64,000 bases of DNA. It comes from Pectobacterium cacticida. Its GTDB lineage: Bacteria > Pseudomonadota > Gammaproteobacteria > Enterobacterales > Enterobacteriaceae. The notes beneath the pieces were generated by a model, which had not been told where the DNA came from, made no database searches, and worked only from the letters and a program-made list of their open reading frames with translations. The stretch covers positions 1,736,001 to 1,800,000 of the forward strand of contig NZ_CP133656.1 in NCBI RefSeq assembly GCF_036885195.1. Reading direction: 5' to 3'. Made by a program: the position numbers and the translations under genes. This document shows positions 9,801 to 18,006 of the stretch, piece by piece. Position 1 is the first letter of the stretch. Every line of letters begins with the position of its first letter.

Positions 9801-10252
9801 CGATAGCCCGCCTGCTCCAACTGCGCACGTAGCGTATCGCGCGCGAGATGCTGGCCTTTTTGCAGCACCAGCGCGTGGCCGTGCAAAAAACGGTGCGGGC
9901 AAACGCGCTGCATCAGTGTGTTGACCGGCAGGATGAGAATGCCGCCCGTCATGTTGGGCAAGTGGTAGAGCGTGGACAGGCGAGTTGAAATAATGTCTTG
10001 ATGCGGGGAAAAGCTATCGTAGGGCAACGTTTCCCAATCAGGCAAGGTGGTGACAGGTTGGTCAGTAAACTGCTGTATCTCGTCGCGCAATCGCAGTGCA
10101 TTTTGTCTGTCTGGTGCGATAAGCACCACCAGACCGGCGTGGCGTGTAACGATCTCTGCACACTCAACGGCGCAGGCCGCGCCGGTTAACTGGCCAAGCA
10201 GGCGCTGCTCACCGGGTTTTGCGGGCAGCGAATAACGGTAATTTTCAGGCAT
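6803..10252 (-). CDS. mfd: Transcription-repair coupling factor Mfd
   Basis: 1149 residues, full length. An N-terminal UvrB-like region, the RNA-polymerase interaction segment (VVHLEHGVGRYAGLTTLEAG, about 470-520), and a RecG-like SF2 translocase with Walker A GDVGFGKTE, DEEH box and GRVGRSHHQAYAYLL motif VI, then the TRCF C-terminal domain. Mfd removes stalled RNA polymerase and recruits UvrA. The second of two tandem ATG codons is used here by analogy with relatives. Divergent from lolC across 142 bases. Confidence 0.97.
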   Translation of the reverse strand: MPENYRYSLPAKPGEQRLLGQLTGAACAVECAEIVTRHAGLVVLIAPDRQNALRLRDEIQQFTDQPVTTLPDWETLPYDSFSPHQDIISTRLSTLYHLPNMTGGILILPVNTLMQRVCPHRFLHGHALVLQKGQHLARDTLRAQLEQAGYRSVDQVMEHGEYATRGALLDLYPMGSEEPYRIDFFDDEIDSLRLFDVDTQRTLAEVPRINLLPAHEFPTDKAAIELFRSQWREQFDVRRDAEHLYQQVSKSVWPAGIEYWQPLFFAEPLPSLFSYFPDHTLIVNTGDIEQHAERFWQDIQQRFESRRVDPMRPLLPPESLWLRVDGLFSALKAWPRVQLRTDSLPDKAANVNLAYQPLPALAIQHQQKSPLDALRRFVETFDGQIIFSVESEGRRETLQELLARIKISPTSISTLEQAQTRGTYLIIGASEHGFIDTLRQRALICESDLLGERVNRRRQDNRRTINTDTLIRNLAELRPGQPVVHLEHGVGRYAGLTTLEAGGIKAEYLILTYAGEDKLYVPVSSLHLISRYAGGADENAPLHKLGGDAWSRARQKAAEKVRDVAAELLDIYAQRAAQSGFAFKHDKTQYQLFCESFPFETTPDQAQAINAVLSDMCQPLAMDRLVCGDVGFGKTEVAMRAAFLAVENHKQVAVLVPTTLLAQQHFDNFRDRFANWPVKIEMISRFRSAREQTQVLEETQEGKVDILIGTHKLLQSDVRWRDLGLLIVDEEHRFGVRHKERIKAMRANVDILTLTATPIPRTLNMAMSGMRDLSIIATPPARRLAVKTFVREYDHLVVREAILREILRGGQVYYLYNDVENIEKATQRLAELVPEARIAIGHGQMRERELERVMNDFHHQRFNVLVCTTIIETGIDIPSANTIIIERADHFGLAQLHQLRGRVGRSHHQAYAYLLTPNPKAMSADAHKRLEAIASLEDLGAGFALATHDLEIRGAGELLGDDQSGQMTSVGFSLYMELLESAVDALKAGREPSLEDLINSQTDVELRLPALLPEDFIPDVNTRLSLYKRIASAKTAAELDELKVELIDRFGLLPDASRHLLQIAALRQQAQALGIRRIEGNEKGGFIEFSEQNRVDPSHLIGLLQRDPGTYRLDGPTRLKFIKDLSDRPQRIAFIGSLLEDMAQHTLAA

Positions 10253-10397
10253 CATTGGGTTATCTGATCTCGCCTCTCTGCATCCGGCCGCCGTTAAGAA
10301 AAAGCCGTAGAGTGAGGGTGTTAGGGTTCCATAAAGCAGTGCTACCCTTTATTATCCTTGATCACTTTGCTTTGGCAACCTTATCCAGACGGATTTC

Positions 10398-11600
10398 ATG
10401 TATCAACCTGTCGCTTTATTTATCGGCCTGCGCTACATGCGCGGGCGCGCATCAGACCGCTTTGGTCGGTTTGTTTCCTGGTTATCCGCCATTGGTATCA
10501 CCTTAGGCGTGATGGCGCTGGTTACCGTACTGTCCGTGATGAACGGCTTTGAACGCGAGTTGGAGGATAATATTCTTGGCGTGATGCCGCAGGCGCTAAT
10601 CACGACGCCTCAGGGTTCACTAAACCCGGCCCATATTCCTGCCTCGTCTTTACGCGCTTTGAACGGCGTCACGCGAATTGCCTCGCTAACGACGGGGGAT
10701 GTAGTGCTGCAAAGTGCCCGCAGCGTCGCCGTTGGTGTGATGTTGGGAATTAACCCCGACGAACCCGATCCGCTTTCGCCTTATCTGGTAAATGTTTCGC
10801 AGCAACAATTACAACCTGGTCAGTATCGCGTTATTTTGGGCGAAAAACTGGCGATGCAACTGGGCGTTAATGTGGGCGACCGCCTCCGAATGATGGCGAC
10901 GAGTGCGAGCCAACTCACCCCGATGGGGCGTATCCCTAGCCAGCGTATTTTCACCGTTGCCGGAACCTTTGCTGCCAACAGTGAAGTGGATAGCTATCAA
11001 CTATTGGTGAATCAACAGGATGCTTCTCGCTTAATGCGCTACCCGGAAAACGTCATTACCGGCTGGCGTTTATGGTTAGATAAACCGCTTTCCGTCGATA
11101 CGCTAAGCACGCAAACGCTGCCGCAAGGCACGGTCTGGAAAGACTGGCGCGAACGTAAAGGCGAACTGTTTCAGGCCGTGCGTATGGAGAAAAATATGAT
11201 GGGGCTGTTGCTCAGCCTGATCGTGGCCGTGGCGGCGTTCAATATCATTACGTCGCTGGGTTTGCTGGTGATGGAAAAACAGGGGGAAGTCGCCATTCTG
11301 CAAACGCAGGGGCTGACGCAACGTCAGATAATGACGGTGTTCATGGTACAGGGGGGCAGCGCTGGCATTGTTGGCGCGCTATTGGGTGCCTTGCTGGGGA
11401 CGTTACTGGCCAGCCAATTAAATACGCTGATGCCGATATTGGGCGTGCTGCTCGATAGCGCGGCATTGCCGGTAGCGATCGATCCAACGCAGGTCATCAC
11501 TATTGCGCTTTCTGCAATGGTGATAGCCCTGTTATCGACACTTTATCCGTCATGGCGCGCGGCCGCCGTTCAACCCGCAGAGGCTTTACGTTATGAGTGA
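10398..11600 (+). CDS. lolC: Lipoprotein-releasing ABC permease LolC
   Basis: 400 residues: one N-terminal membrane segment, a large periplasmic domain (about 45-265), then three C-terminal membrane segments of the FtsX/MacB permease type, ending AEALRYE. With LolD and LolE it extracts lipoproteins from the inner membrane and passes them to LolA. LolC carries the periplasmic loop that recruits LolA. The stop overlaps the lolD start by eight bases; the three genes are one operon. Confidence 0.95.
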   Translation: MYQPVALFIGLRYMRGRASDRFGRFVSWLSAIGITLGVMALVTVLSVMNGFERELEDNILGVMPQALITTPQGSLNPAHIPASSLRALNGVTRIASLTTGDVVLQSARSVAVGVMLGINPDEPDPLSPYLVNVSQQQLQPGQYRVILGEKLAMQLGVNVGDRLRMMATSASQLTPMGRIPSQRIFTVAGTFAANSEVDSYQLLVNQQDASRLMRYPENVITGWRLWLDKPLSVDTLSTQTLPQGTVWKDWRERKGELFQAVRMEKNMMGLLLSLIVAVAAFNIITSLGLLVMEKQGEVAILQTQGLTQRQIMTVFMVQGGSAGIVGALLGALLGTLLASQLNTLMPILGVLLDSAALPVAIDPTQVITIALSAMVIALLSTLYPSWRAAAVQPAEALRYE

Positions 11601-12300
11601 TTTATCATTATTGCGGTGTAATAACCTGTCAAAACGCTATCAGGACGGCAAGTTGTCTACTGACGTGTTACGCGGCGTTTCTTTCGAAATGCGCCAGGGA
11701 GAAATGATGGCGATCGTCGGGAGTTCGGGTTCCGGTAAAAGTACGCTACTGCATATGCTTGGCGGGTTGGATACGCCGACATCGGGCGAGGTTATTTTTA
11801 AAGGACAGCAACTGAGCACGCTCTCGGCGGCGGCAAAAGCGGAGTTACGCAATCGCGAACTGGGTTTTATTTATCAATTCCACCACCTGCTGCCGGATTT
11901 CACCGCGTTGGAAAATGTGGCGATGCCGCTGCTGATCGGCAAGGTTTCGGCGTCTCAAGCGCGAGAAAAAGCACGAGAAATGCTGGCGGCCGTTGGGCTG
12001 GAAGCGCGCAGCCACCACCGTTCGTCGGAACTGTCGGGCGGAGAGCGTCAGCGTGTTGCGATCGCCAGGGCGCTGGTTAACAATCCATCGCTGGTGTTGG
12101 CGGACGAGCCGACCGGTAATCTCGATCAACGCACGGCGGATACGATCTTCGAACTGTTAGGCGAATTGAACGTGCGGCAGGGCACAGCGTTTCTGGTGGT
12201 GACGCACGATCTGCAACTGGCTGGCCGACTGAGTCGCCAACTGGAAATGCGTGATGGTCAGTTGCAGCCGGAACTGACCCTGATGGGAGTGCGGCAATGA
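11593..12300 (+). CDS. lolD: Lipoprotein-releasing ABC ATPase LolD
   Basis: 235 residues. Walker A GSSGSGKST, signature LSGGERQRVAIARAL, Walker B VLADEPTGNLD and H-loop VVTHD all intact. It powers LolCE in moving outer-membrane lipoproteins, including LpoB, Lpp and NlpC-type proteins encoded in this window. Overlaps lolC by eight and lolE by four bases, which indicates tight translational coupling. Confidence 0.96.
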   Translation: MSDLSLLRCNNLSKRYQDGKLSTDVLRGVSFEMRQGEMMAIVGSSGSGKSTLLHMLGGLDTPTSGEVIFKGQQLSTLSAAAKAELRNRELGFIYQFHHLLPDFTALENVAMPLLIGKVSASQAREKAREMLAAVGLEARSHHRSSELSGGERQRVAIARALVNNPSLVLADEPTGNLDQRTADTIFELLGELNVRQGTAFLVVTHDLQLAGRLSRQLEMRDGQLQPELTLMGVRQ

Positions 12301-13544
12301 CATTTCCTCCGCTCTCGTTGCTGATAGGCTTGCGGTTTAGCCGTGGGCGTCGGCGTAGCGGCATGGTTTCGCTGATTTCGGTGATTTCTACGTTGGGGAT
12401 CGCGCTCGGGGTGACGGTGTTGATTGTCGGTTTGAGTGCGATGAATGGCTTTGAACGTGAACTAAAAAACCGCATTCTCGCCGTGGTGCCGCACGGCGAG
12501 ATCGAACGGGTTAATCAGCCGTTTTATGACTGGCAGTCCGTCTTACCGAAAATTGAACAGGTGCCTGGTGTTGCCGCTGCTGCGCCCTATATCAATTTTA
12601 CCGGTTTGCTGGAAAATGGCGCGAGGCTCCAGGCGATTCAGATAAAGGGCGTCGACCCCCAGCAGGAGACACGTCTCAGCGCGTTACCTAACTACGTTCT
12701 TAATGGCGCCTGGCAGCGGTTTCGCGCCGGTCAGCAACAGATCATTATTGGCCAGGGCGTGGCGAAGGCGCTGCATGTTACCGAAGGGGATTGGGTGACG
12801 GTCATGATCCCAAATAGTGACCCGGAAATGAAGCTCATGCAGCCGAAACGCATCCGACTCCACGTGAGCGGCATTTTGCAGCTCAGCGGTCAACTCGATC
12901 ACGGTCTGGCACTGATTCCTCTCACGGATGCGCAAACTTATCTGGACATGGGGCAGAGTGTGACGGGGATCGCCATTAAAGCCTACGATGTGTTCTCGGC
13001 TAATAAACTGGTGCGTGACGCGGGTAGCGTCACGAATGCCTATGTCTCTATTCGCAGTTGGATTGGCACTTATGGCTATATGTATCGGGATATCCAAATG
13101 GTGAGAACCATCATGTATCTGGCGATGATCCTGGTTATCGGCGTGGCCTGTTTTAATATTGTGTCAACGCTCGTCATGGCGGTGAAAGATAAGCGTAGCG
13201 ATATTGCCGTGCTACGGACATTGGGCGCGTCAGATGGGCTGATTCGCGCTATCTTTATCTGGTATGGGCTATTGGCCGGGTTGTTGGGGAGTGTTATCGG
13301 CACGCTATGTGGCGTTGTCGTCACGCTGCAATTGACGCCGATCATTCATGGTGTTGAAGCGCTGATCGGCCATAAGCTGCTCTCCGGCGACATCTACTTT
13401 ATTGATTTCCTGCCGTCGGAATTACATCTGAGCGATGTTGCTATCGTGCTAGGCACATCGTTGCTCCTGAGCCTGATAGCGAGTTGGTATCCGGCGCGGC
13501 GCGCCAGCCGCATTGACCCTGCCCGCGTGTTGAGCGGGCAATAA
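12297..13544 (+). CDS. lolE: Lipoprotein-releasing ABC permease LolE
   Basis: 415 residues, paralogue of LolC with the same layout: one N-terminal membrane helix with the GLSAMNGFERELKNRIL segment after it, a periplasmic domain (about 50-270) and three C-terminal helices. LolE is the half that binds the lipoprotein substrate. ATG overlaps the lolD TGA. Followed after 18 bases by nagK. Confidence 0.95.
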   Translation: MTFPPLSLLIGLRFSRGRRRSGMVSLISVISTLGIALGVTVLIVGLSAMNGFERELKNRILAVVPHGEIERVNQPFYDWQSVLPKIEQVPGVAAAAPYINFTGLLENGARLQAIQIKGVDPQQETRLSALPNYVLNGAWQRFRAGQQQIIIGQGVAKALHVTEGDWVTVMIPNSDPEMKLMQPKRIRLHVSGILQLSGQLDHGLALIPLTDAQTYLDMGQSVTGIAIKAYDVFSANKLVRDAGSVTNAYVSIRSWIGTYGYMYRDIQMVRTIMYLAMILVIGVACFNIVSTLVMAVKDKRSDIAVLRTLGASDGLIRAIFIWYGLLAGLLGSVIGTLCGVVVTLQLTPIIHGVEALIGHKLLSGDIYFIDFLPSELHLSDVAIVLGTSLLLSLIASWYPARRASRIDPARVLSGQ

Positions 13545-13562
13545 ACGTGGTAAGGAGCGGTC

Positions 13563-14510
13563 ATGTACTACGGTTTTGACATCGGTGGGACGAAAATAGC
13601 GTTGGGTGTATTTGACGCTGAAATGAACAAGGTATGGCAAAAGCGGGTGCCAACGCCGCGTGAGCATTATGATGAACTGCTTACGACGCTTATCGATCTC
13701 GTGCATGAGGCCGATGCGCAGGTCGGAATGCCAGGTAATGTGGGCATCGGCGTGCCGGGAATGCCAACGGGGAAAGAGGGGGCGTTGTTTACCGCCAATC
13801 TGCCCGCGACAATGGGAAAACCGTTGCGTGCGGATCTGTCGCATCGTTTGCAGCGCGACATTCGCATCAATAATGATGCAACCTGTTTTGCCCTCTCCGA
13901 GGCCTGGGATGCGGAATTTCGTTCCTACCCCGTCGTATTAGGCATGATTCTGGGCACCGGAGTGGGCGGCGGTCTGATCGTGGATGGACGCCCGGTGGAT
14001 GGACATAACGGTATCGCCGGTGAAATCGGCCATCTTCGCTTGCCGTCCGATGCGCTGGATATTCTAGGCGTAGACATTCCCCGGGTGAAATGCGGCTGCG
14101 GTCAATTGGGTTGTATCGAAAATTATATTTCGGGTCGTGGTTTTGAATGGCTGTTTGCGCATCTGTATGGTGAAGAACTGCCAGCGGTAACGATCATCCG
14201 ACATTATCGTAACGGGGATCAACGAGCGCTGGCATTTGTCGATCGCTTTATGGATTTACTCGCAGCCTGTCTGGGTAATCTTCTCACGCTGTTCGACCCG
14301 CATCTGCTTGTGCTAGGCGGCGGCCTGTCGAATTTTGATGAGATGTATCAAATTTTGCCGACGCGTCTTCCTGCGCGACTTTTACCTATTGCGCAATTAC
14401 CCCGCATAGAAAAAGCGCGTCACGGCGATGCGGGCGGCGTCCGCGGTGCGGCGTTGCTACACTTAATGGATACTACGTTGGAGAAAGTATGTACACGCGG
14501 CAACGATTAG
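13563..14510 (+). CDS. nagK: N-acetylglucosamine kinase NagK
   Basis: 315 residues, ROK family. N-terminal ATP motif GFDIGGTKIALG, catalytic Asp in NNDATCFALSEAWD, and zinc-binding CGCGQLGCIENYISGRG. It phosphorylates GlcNAc released from recycled peptidoglycan, for instance by NagZ. The C-terminus runs about 12 residues beyond the E. coli length and overlaps the start of cobB by 22 bases. GGAG lies before the ATG. Confidence 0.94.
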   Translation: MYYGFDIGGTKIALGVFDAEMNKVWQKRVPTPREHYDELLTTLIDLVHEADAQVGMPGNVGIGVPGMPTGKEGALFTANLPATMGKPLRADLSHRLQRDIRINNDATCFALSEAWDAEFRSYPVVLGMILGTGVGGGLIVDGRPVDGHNGIAGEIGHLRLPSDALDILGVDIPRVKCGCGQLGCIENYISGRGFEWLFAHLYGEELPAVTIIRHYRNGDQRALAFVDRFMDLLAACLGNLLTLFDPHLLVLGGGLSNFDEMYQILPTRLPARLLPIAQLPRIEKARHGDAGGVRGAALLHLMDTTLEKVCTRGND

Positions 14511-15319
14511 GACGTTTTCATAAGGGGAGGCGTATGCGACAACAGCGTCTTCGCGCACGCATTTTTCATCGTGATTATCTGGCAGCCAGCGAGGTGAAAA
14601 AACCGCGCGTGGTTGTTCTGACCGGCGCCGGTATTTCGGCAGAATCGGGCATCCGCACGTTCCGCGCGGCCGATGGCCTGTGGGAAGAGCATCGCGTTGA
14701 AGATGTGGCAACCCCGGAAGGCTTCCAGCGTAATCCTGAACTTGTGCAGGCGTTTTATAACGCCCGGCGCCGTCAATTACAGCAGCCGGAAATTGTGCCC
14801 AATGCCGCGCACCTGGCATTGGCCAATCTGGAAGCGATGCTGGGAGACCATTTTTTGCTGGTGACGCAAAACATCGATAATCTGCATGAACGCGCCGGTA
14901 GCCAGCGCGTGCTGCATATGCACGGCGAACTGCTGAAAATACGCTGTAGTCAAAGTGGGCAGGTTTTTGAATGGACCGGCGATCTCGCCGCGGGTGAACG
15001 CTGCCACTGTTGCCAATTTCCCGCGCTCCTGCGCCCGCATATCGTGTGGTTCGGTGAAATGCCGCTCTACATGGACGAGATTTATTCTGCGCTCTCGCAG
15101 GCCGATTATTTTATTGCGATTGGCACCTCGGGCCATGTGTACCCGGCGGCAGGCTTTGTCCATGAGGCGCATGCGCACGGCGCTTATACGGTTGAGTTGA
15201 ATCTGGAGCCCAGCCAGGTTGAAAACCAGTTCGATAAAAAAATTTATGGCCCCGCGAGCGTAGTGGTGCCCGAATTCGTCGATGCCTGGCTGCGGCATGG
15301 CAAAAGCACCCGTTTCTGA
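14489..15319 (+). CDS. cobB: NAD-dependent protein deacylase CobB (sirtuin)
   Basis: 276 residues. NAD motif GAGISAESGIRTFR, desuccinylase-type Tyr/Arg in AFYNARRR, catalytic His in HMHGELL, and zinc ligands in RCSQSG and CHCC. It removes acetyl and succinyl groups from lysines. The basic N-terminal extension (begins MYTRQRLGRF) resembles the long isoform in E. coli, which supports the ATG at 14489 with GGAGA before it. A second ATG at 14534 has an even stronger GGGGAGG, so a shorter isoform is plausible. Confidence 0.93.
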   Translation: MYTRQRLGRFHKGRRMRQQRLRARIFHRDYLAASEVKKPRVVVLTGAGISAESGIRTFRAADGLWEEHRVEDVATPEGFQRNPELVQAFYNARRRQLQQPEIVPNAAHLALANLEAMLGDHFLLVTQNIDNLHERAGSQRVLHMHGELLKIRCSQSGQVFEWTGDLAAGERCHCCQFPALLRPHIVWFGEMPLYMDEIYSALSQADYFIAIGTSGHVYPAAGFVHEAHAHGAYTVELNLEPSQVENQFDKKIYGPASVVVPEFVDAWLRHGKSTRF

Positions 15320-15455
15320 ACGTGGAGCACCGTAAAACATCATCACGCCACTGAGGATTAGTGTCGATCGTTTAAGAATCGAGAAGACGGGGGTGACCAC
15401 GGGGTGAGGCGTCCCTACCGAAGACCTCATCGCTGTGTTGCCCTTAAATCCACGC

Positions 15456-15683
15456 TTAAGTAAACGGTATTGCCGCGGAGGATGGCCTTTTCTCTGATTG
15501 ATGTTTGCCGCAACAGCATTCATCGATCTGATCGAATGGCAACATAGCGGTGTGGTTAAAGAAAGCGTATTCACTCTCGCTACAGTGCCGATGTGCAGCG
15601 GTCTCCGATGGAGAAACCCTCTGTGGATGAGACGGCTGCGGCCTGTTCTGGCGTGTCAAAATGCGGCGAATAAAGTTCAACAT
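15456..15683 (-). CDS. Small Cys-rich hypothetical protein behind a Fur-like box
   Basis: 75 residues. The ATG at 15683 follows TGAGGTAAC at good spacing. The sequence begins with a basic amphipathic stretch (MLNFIRRILTRQNR) and later has HRHC and the cluster DECCCGKH, a possible metal site. I do not recognise a family. It lies 47 bases downstream of a Fur-like palindrome, so iron control is likely if the gene is real. The rest of 15320-15855 holds no other convincing gene. Confidence 0.45.
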   Translation of the reverse strand: MLNFIRRILTRQNRPQPSHPQRVSPSETAAHRHCSESEYAFFNHTAMLPFDQIDECCCGKHQSEKRPSSAAIPFT

Positions 15684-15729
15684 AGCGTTACCTCACAATA
15701 TCCCATCAGTGCCGACGAGATAATCCTCT

Positions 15730-15748
15730 GATGAGAGTTATTCTCATC
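15730..15748 (-). promoter_or_regulatory. Fur-like box before the small Cys-rich ORF
   Basis: 19-base dyad with seven-base arms GATGAGA / TCTCATC around GTTAT; on the minus strand it contains TGAGAATAACTCTCA, close to the Fur core TGAGAATNATTCTCA. Sited 47 bases before the ATG at 15683. Confidence 0.6.
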
Positions 15749-15800
15749 AATATAGGCTAAGCGTAGTGGATAATTCGATCATGTGAGAATGACAATTGTC

Positions 15801-15823
15801 AAAAAGCCACGCTCGCGATGGCT
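15801..15823 (-). terminator. Terminator of the Crp/Fnr-type gene
   Basis: On the minus strand AGCCA and TGGCT pair around a GC-rich core and are followed by TTTTT (15805-15801), 33 bases past the stop at 15856. Directly beyond it is the palindrome TGACAATTGTCA (15790-15801). Confidence 0.55.
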
Positions 15824-15855
15824 CAGTCTATTTTAATGCGCTAAAGGCGGTGCGG

Positions 15856-16572
15856 TCAGAATGTCCGCCTGGCTTCGGCGGCGAGCCCCATCAAATAGTG
15901 TAAATCGCACAATGTTATCTGATGCCCCCGATAGGTAATTCGGTCTTGCCGTTTCCAATCGGACATCAATCGGCTCAAGGTTTCACCGCGCATCCCGAGT
16001 GAAGTCGCGAGTTGCCCTCGGTTCATCGGTAATGTCAGTTGCTGCGTTTGCTGGATGTGATACTGGCGCAGCAGATAATCGGCCAGCCGTTGTGGTGCGG
16101 AACTGGATGTCAGCCAGTCGATTTGGTTGATGGTCGAGTAGAGTTTTTTCCCCAGATAGTTAAGTAAACGCAGCGCCAGTTCCGGGCGCTGTAGACAAAA
16201 TTGATGAATATCCTGACGTGGAATCATCAGCGTATGGCCCTCACTAAGCGCGCGAATCGTCATCGGGAAGCGCCCGTGGTCCATAAACACGGCGGCGATA
16301 GCGACAAACTCGCCGCACCCAAACTGTCCGAAAATTTTTTCACTTCCGCTATAGGTATGGCGGAAAGCCTGCAATTTCCCGGTTTCGACCAGCAAACAAT
16401 GCTGCATCTTGTCGCCTTCACGGAACAGGATGTCGTCTTGACGAAAAAACAAACGCTCGCTTTTTGCGAGTAACGCACTCACGACATGACAGGGTTCATT
16501 CCGCATCCAGTCATGCTGAAACAGCACCTCGCCGTCATCATCAGGTGATAGCGCTTTTTTGACAAATGTCAT
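15856..16572 (-). CDS. Crp/Fnr-family transcriptional regulator
   Basis: 238 residues: a cyclic-nucleotide-binding-like beta-roll (about 35-150), a dimerisation helix, and a C-terminal winged helix with recognition helix RGETLSRLMSDW. The E-x-x-S-R pattern there is the one FNR/DNR proteins use for DNA contacts. It lacks the N-terminal Cys cluster of FNR, so it should not carry that Fe-S sensor; its signal is unknown. Transcribed away from a cupin-methyltransferase pair, which it probably controls. Its start codon lies inside a 17-base palindrome (16561-16577), suggesting autoregulation. Confidence 0.82.
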   Translation of the reverse strand: MTFVKKALSPDDDGEVLFQHDWMRNEPCHVVSALLAKSERLFFRQDDILFREGDKMQHCLLVETGKLQAFRHTYSGSEKIFGQFGCGEFVAIAAVFMDHGRFPMTIRALSEGHTLMIPRQDIHQFCLQRPELALRLLNYLGKKLYSTINQIDWLTSSSAPQRLADYLLRQYHIQQTQQLTLPMNRGQLATSLGMRGETLSRLMSDWKRQDRITYRGHQITLCDLHYLMGLAAEARRTF

Positions 16573-16577
16573 TTGTC
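16561..16577. promoter_or_regulatory. Palindrome over the start codon of the Crp/Fnr-type gene
   Basis: GACAAATGTCATTTGTC is a near-perfect 17-base dyad (ACAAATG / CATTTGT) that includes the ATG of the regulator. The same GACAA/TTGTC half-sites recur in TGACAATTGTCA just after the gene. A further inverted pair ATGCAA / TTGCAT lies at 16612-16617 and 16629-16634 in the divergent promoter region. Confidence 0.4.
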
Positions 16578-16688
16578 CTCCCAGAGGCGAGTATTACCAT
16601 CGGGTTAGTGAATGCAAATAATAATCACTTGCATAGATTCGGCAAGCAAAATCACCGGGTGCAAAAACGAAAATAACGGAGTATTGCC

Positions 16689-17033
16689 ATGAAAGAAAAT
16701 ACCGTTCCGGCAGCTCAGGCGCTGTTTCTCCACGATCTGATTACCCCGACCGAACAGGGTATCGCCAGCCGCGTACTGGCGCGTACCGATGGCGGCAATG
16801 TCACGCTATTCGCCTTCGATCAAGGGCAGGGGTTAAGCGAGCATAGCGCGCCTTATGATGCGTTGGTTATGGTGCTCGAAGGCGAATTAGTGCTGACGAT
16901 CGGTGGTGAACCGGTCATCGCGCGGCCGGGGGCGCTGGTGCGGATGCCGGCCAATATTCCCCATGCCGTTGATGCGCAACAAACATCACGCATGCTGCTG
17001 ACGATGTTAAAGACGCTGAAAACGCAAGGGTAA
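16689..17033 (+). CDS. Cupin-domain protein
   Basis: 114 residues, a single small beta-barrel. The cupin motifs appear as G(Q)GLSEHSAPYDALVMVLEGE and RPGALVRMPANIPHAV; the usual metal ligands are partly present (His in SEH, Glu in LEGE, His in PHAV). GGAG precedes the ATG. Such proteins may bind a small ligand or metal. It is followed by a methyltransferase 37 bases on and is divergent from a Crp/Fnr-type regulator. Substrate unknown. Confidence 0.8.
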   Translation: MKENTVPAAQALFLHDLITPTEQGIASRVLARTDGGNVTLFAFDQGQGLSEHSAPYDALVMVLEGELVLTIGGEPVIARPGALVRMPANIPHAVDAQQTSRMLLTMLKTLKTQG

Positions 17034-17070
17034 ATTGCGATTGCACCAGAACGTAATAGGGAGTGACAGA

Positions 17071-17835
17071 ATGAGCAATCGTGAAGCAGGCCACAAATTC
17101 CTGGCGCGATTGGGGAAAAAACGGCTGCGGCCGGGTGGCAGAAAGGCAACCGAATGGTTGCTCAATCACGCTGGGTTCCGCCAGGATAGCGTGGTGCTGG
17201 AAGTTGCCTGCAATATGGGTACGACAGCGATGGAAATCGCGCGTCGCTTTGGCTGCCAGGTCATTGGTGTGGATATGGACACCACGGCACTTCAGAAGGC
17301 GCAGGAAAATGTCGCCGCGCATGGTCTGGCAGCGCAAGTCACCATTATGCAGGCAAATGCGCTGGCGTTGCCGTTCCCCGATAATCACTTTGATGTAGTG
17401 ATTAATGAAGCCATGTTGACGATGTATGCCGACAAAGCCAAGAGCCGCATTATTGCCGAATATTATCGCGTGCTAAAACCGGGAGGGCGTCTGATCACAC
17501 ACGATATCATGCTACTTTCCGAGCATGATTCCGGCGCATTGCAGGCGGTGGAACAGATGCATAAGGCGATTAACGTGCATGCGCAGCCGATGCCGCAAGA
17601 AAAGTGGGTTGCGCTGTTTCGCGCCTGTGGTTTTAGCCAGGTTAACTACGATAACGGTGCGATGACGCTGCTGACGCCACGAGGGCTGATTTACGATGAG
17701 GGCATCGTCGGCGCGGCGCGTATTGTAAAAAATGCGCTGAAAAAGGAGAATCGCCCTATGTTTTTCAATATGTTTCATACCTTTCGCCGCAATCGCAAAC
17801 AGCTTAACTATATAGCGGTATGCAGCACCAAGTAA
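17071..17835 (+). CDS. Class I SAM-dependent methyltransferase
   Basis: 254 residues from the ATG at 17071 with AGGGAG upstream; an in-frame ATG at 17035 lacks support. Rossmann-fold methyltransferase: motif I VLEVACNMGTTAMEIA (about 38-53), acidic post-I residue in VIGVDMD, motif II region DVVINEAML, and VLKPGGRLI. This resembles UbiE-like small-molecule methyltransferases, but the substrate cannot be told. It forms a likely two-gene operon with the cupin under the divergent Crp/Fnr-type regulator. Confidence 0.83.
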   Translation: MSNREAGHKFLARLGKKRLRPGGRKATEWLLNHAGFRQDSVVLEVACNMGTTAMEIARRFGCQVIGVDMDTTALQKAQENVAAHGLAAQVTIMQANALALPFPDNHFDVVINEAMLTMYADKAKSRIIAEYYRVLKPGGRLITHDIMLLSEHDSGALQAVEQMHKAINVHAQPMPQEKWVALFRACGFSQVNYDNGAMTLLTPRGLIYDEGIVGAARIVKNALKKENRPMFFNMFHTFRRNRKQLNYIAVCSTK

Positions 17836-18006
17836 CCGCTCTCTTCGTTTTAATTGCGTCGTAATAACGAGGAAAAACGGGGTAAGGCCAGAAAAATCAG
17901 CTAACATACGTGACAATATTCAGGGACGCCCTGTGTGGCGTAACGCTTACAGCGCGTGCCTGCCATTGCGCGTTTCATCGCGCGGGAACCTTTGTTACGG
18001 TGAACC

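Noticed and set aside
14777..15574. 265-codon open frame on the minus strand opposite cobB
   Set aside because: It is antisense to an intact sirtuin with all motifs, shows no family features and has no ribosome site; it is a shadow frame.
17836..18006. Cobalamin riboswitch before btuC
   Set aside because: No B12-box-like conserved segment was seen in the 171 bases; btuC of E. coli has none either.
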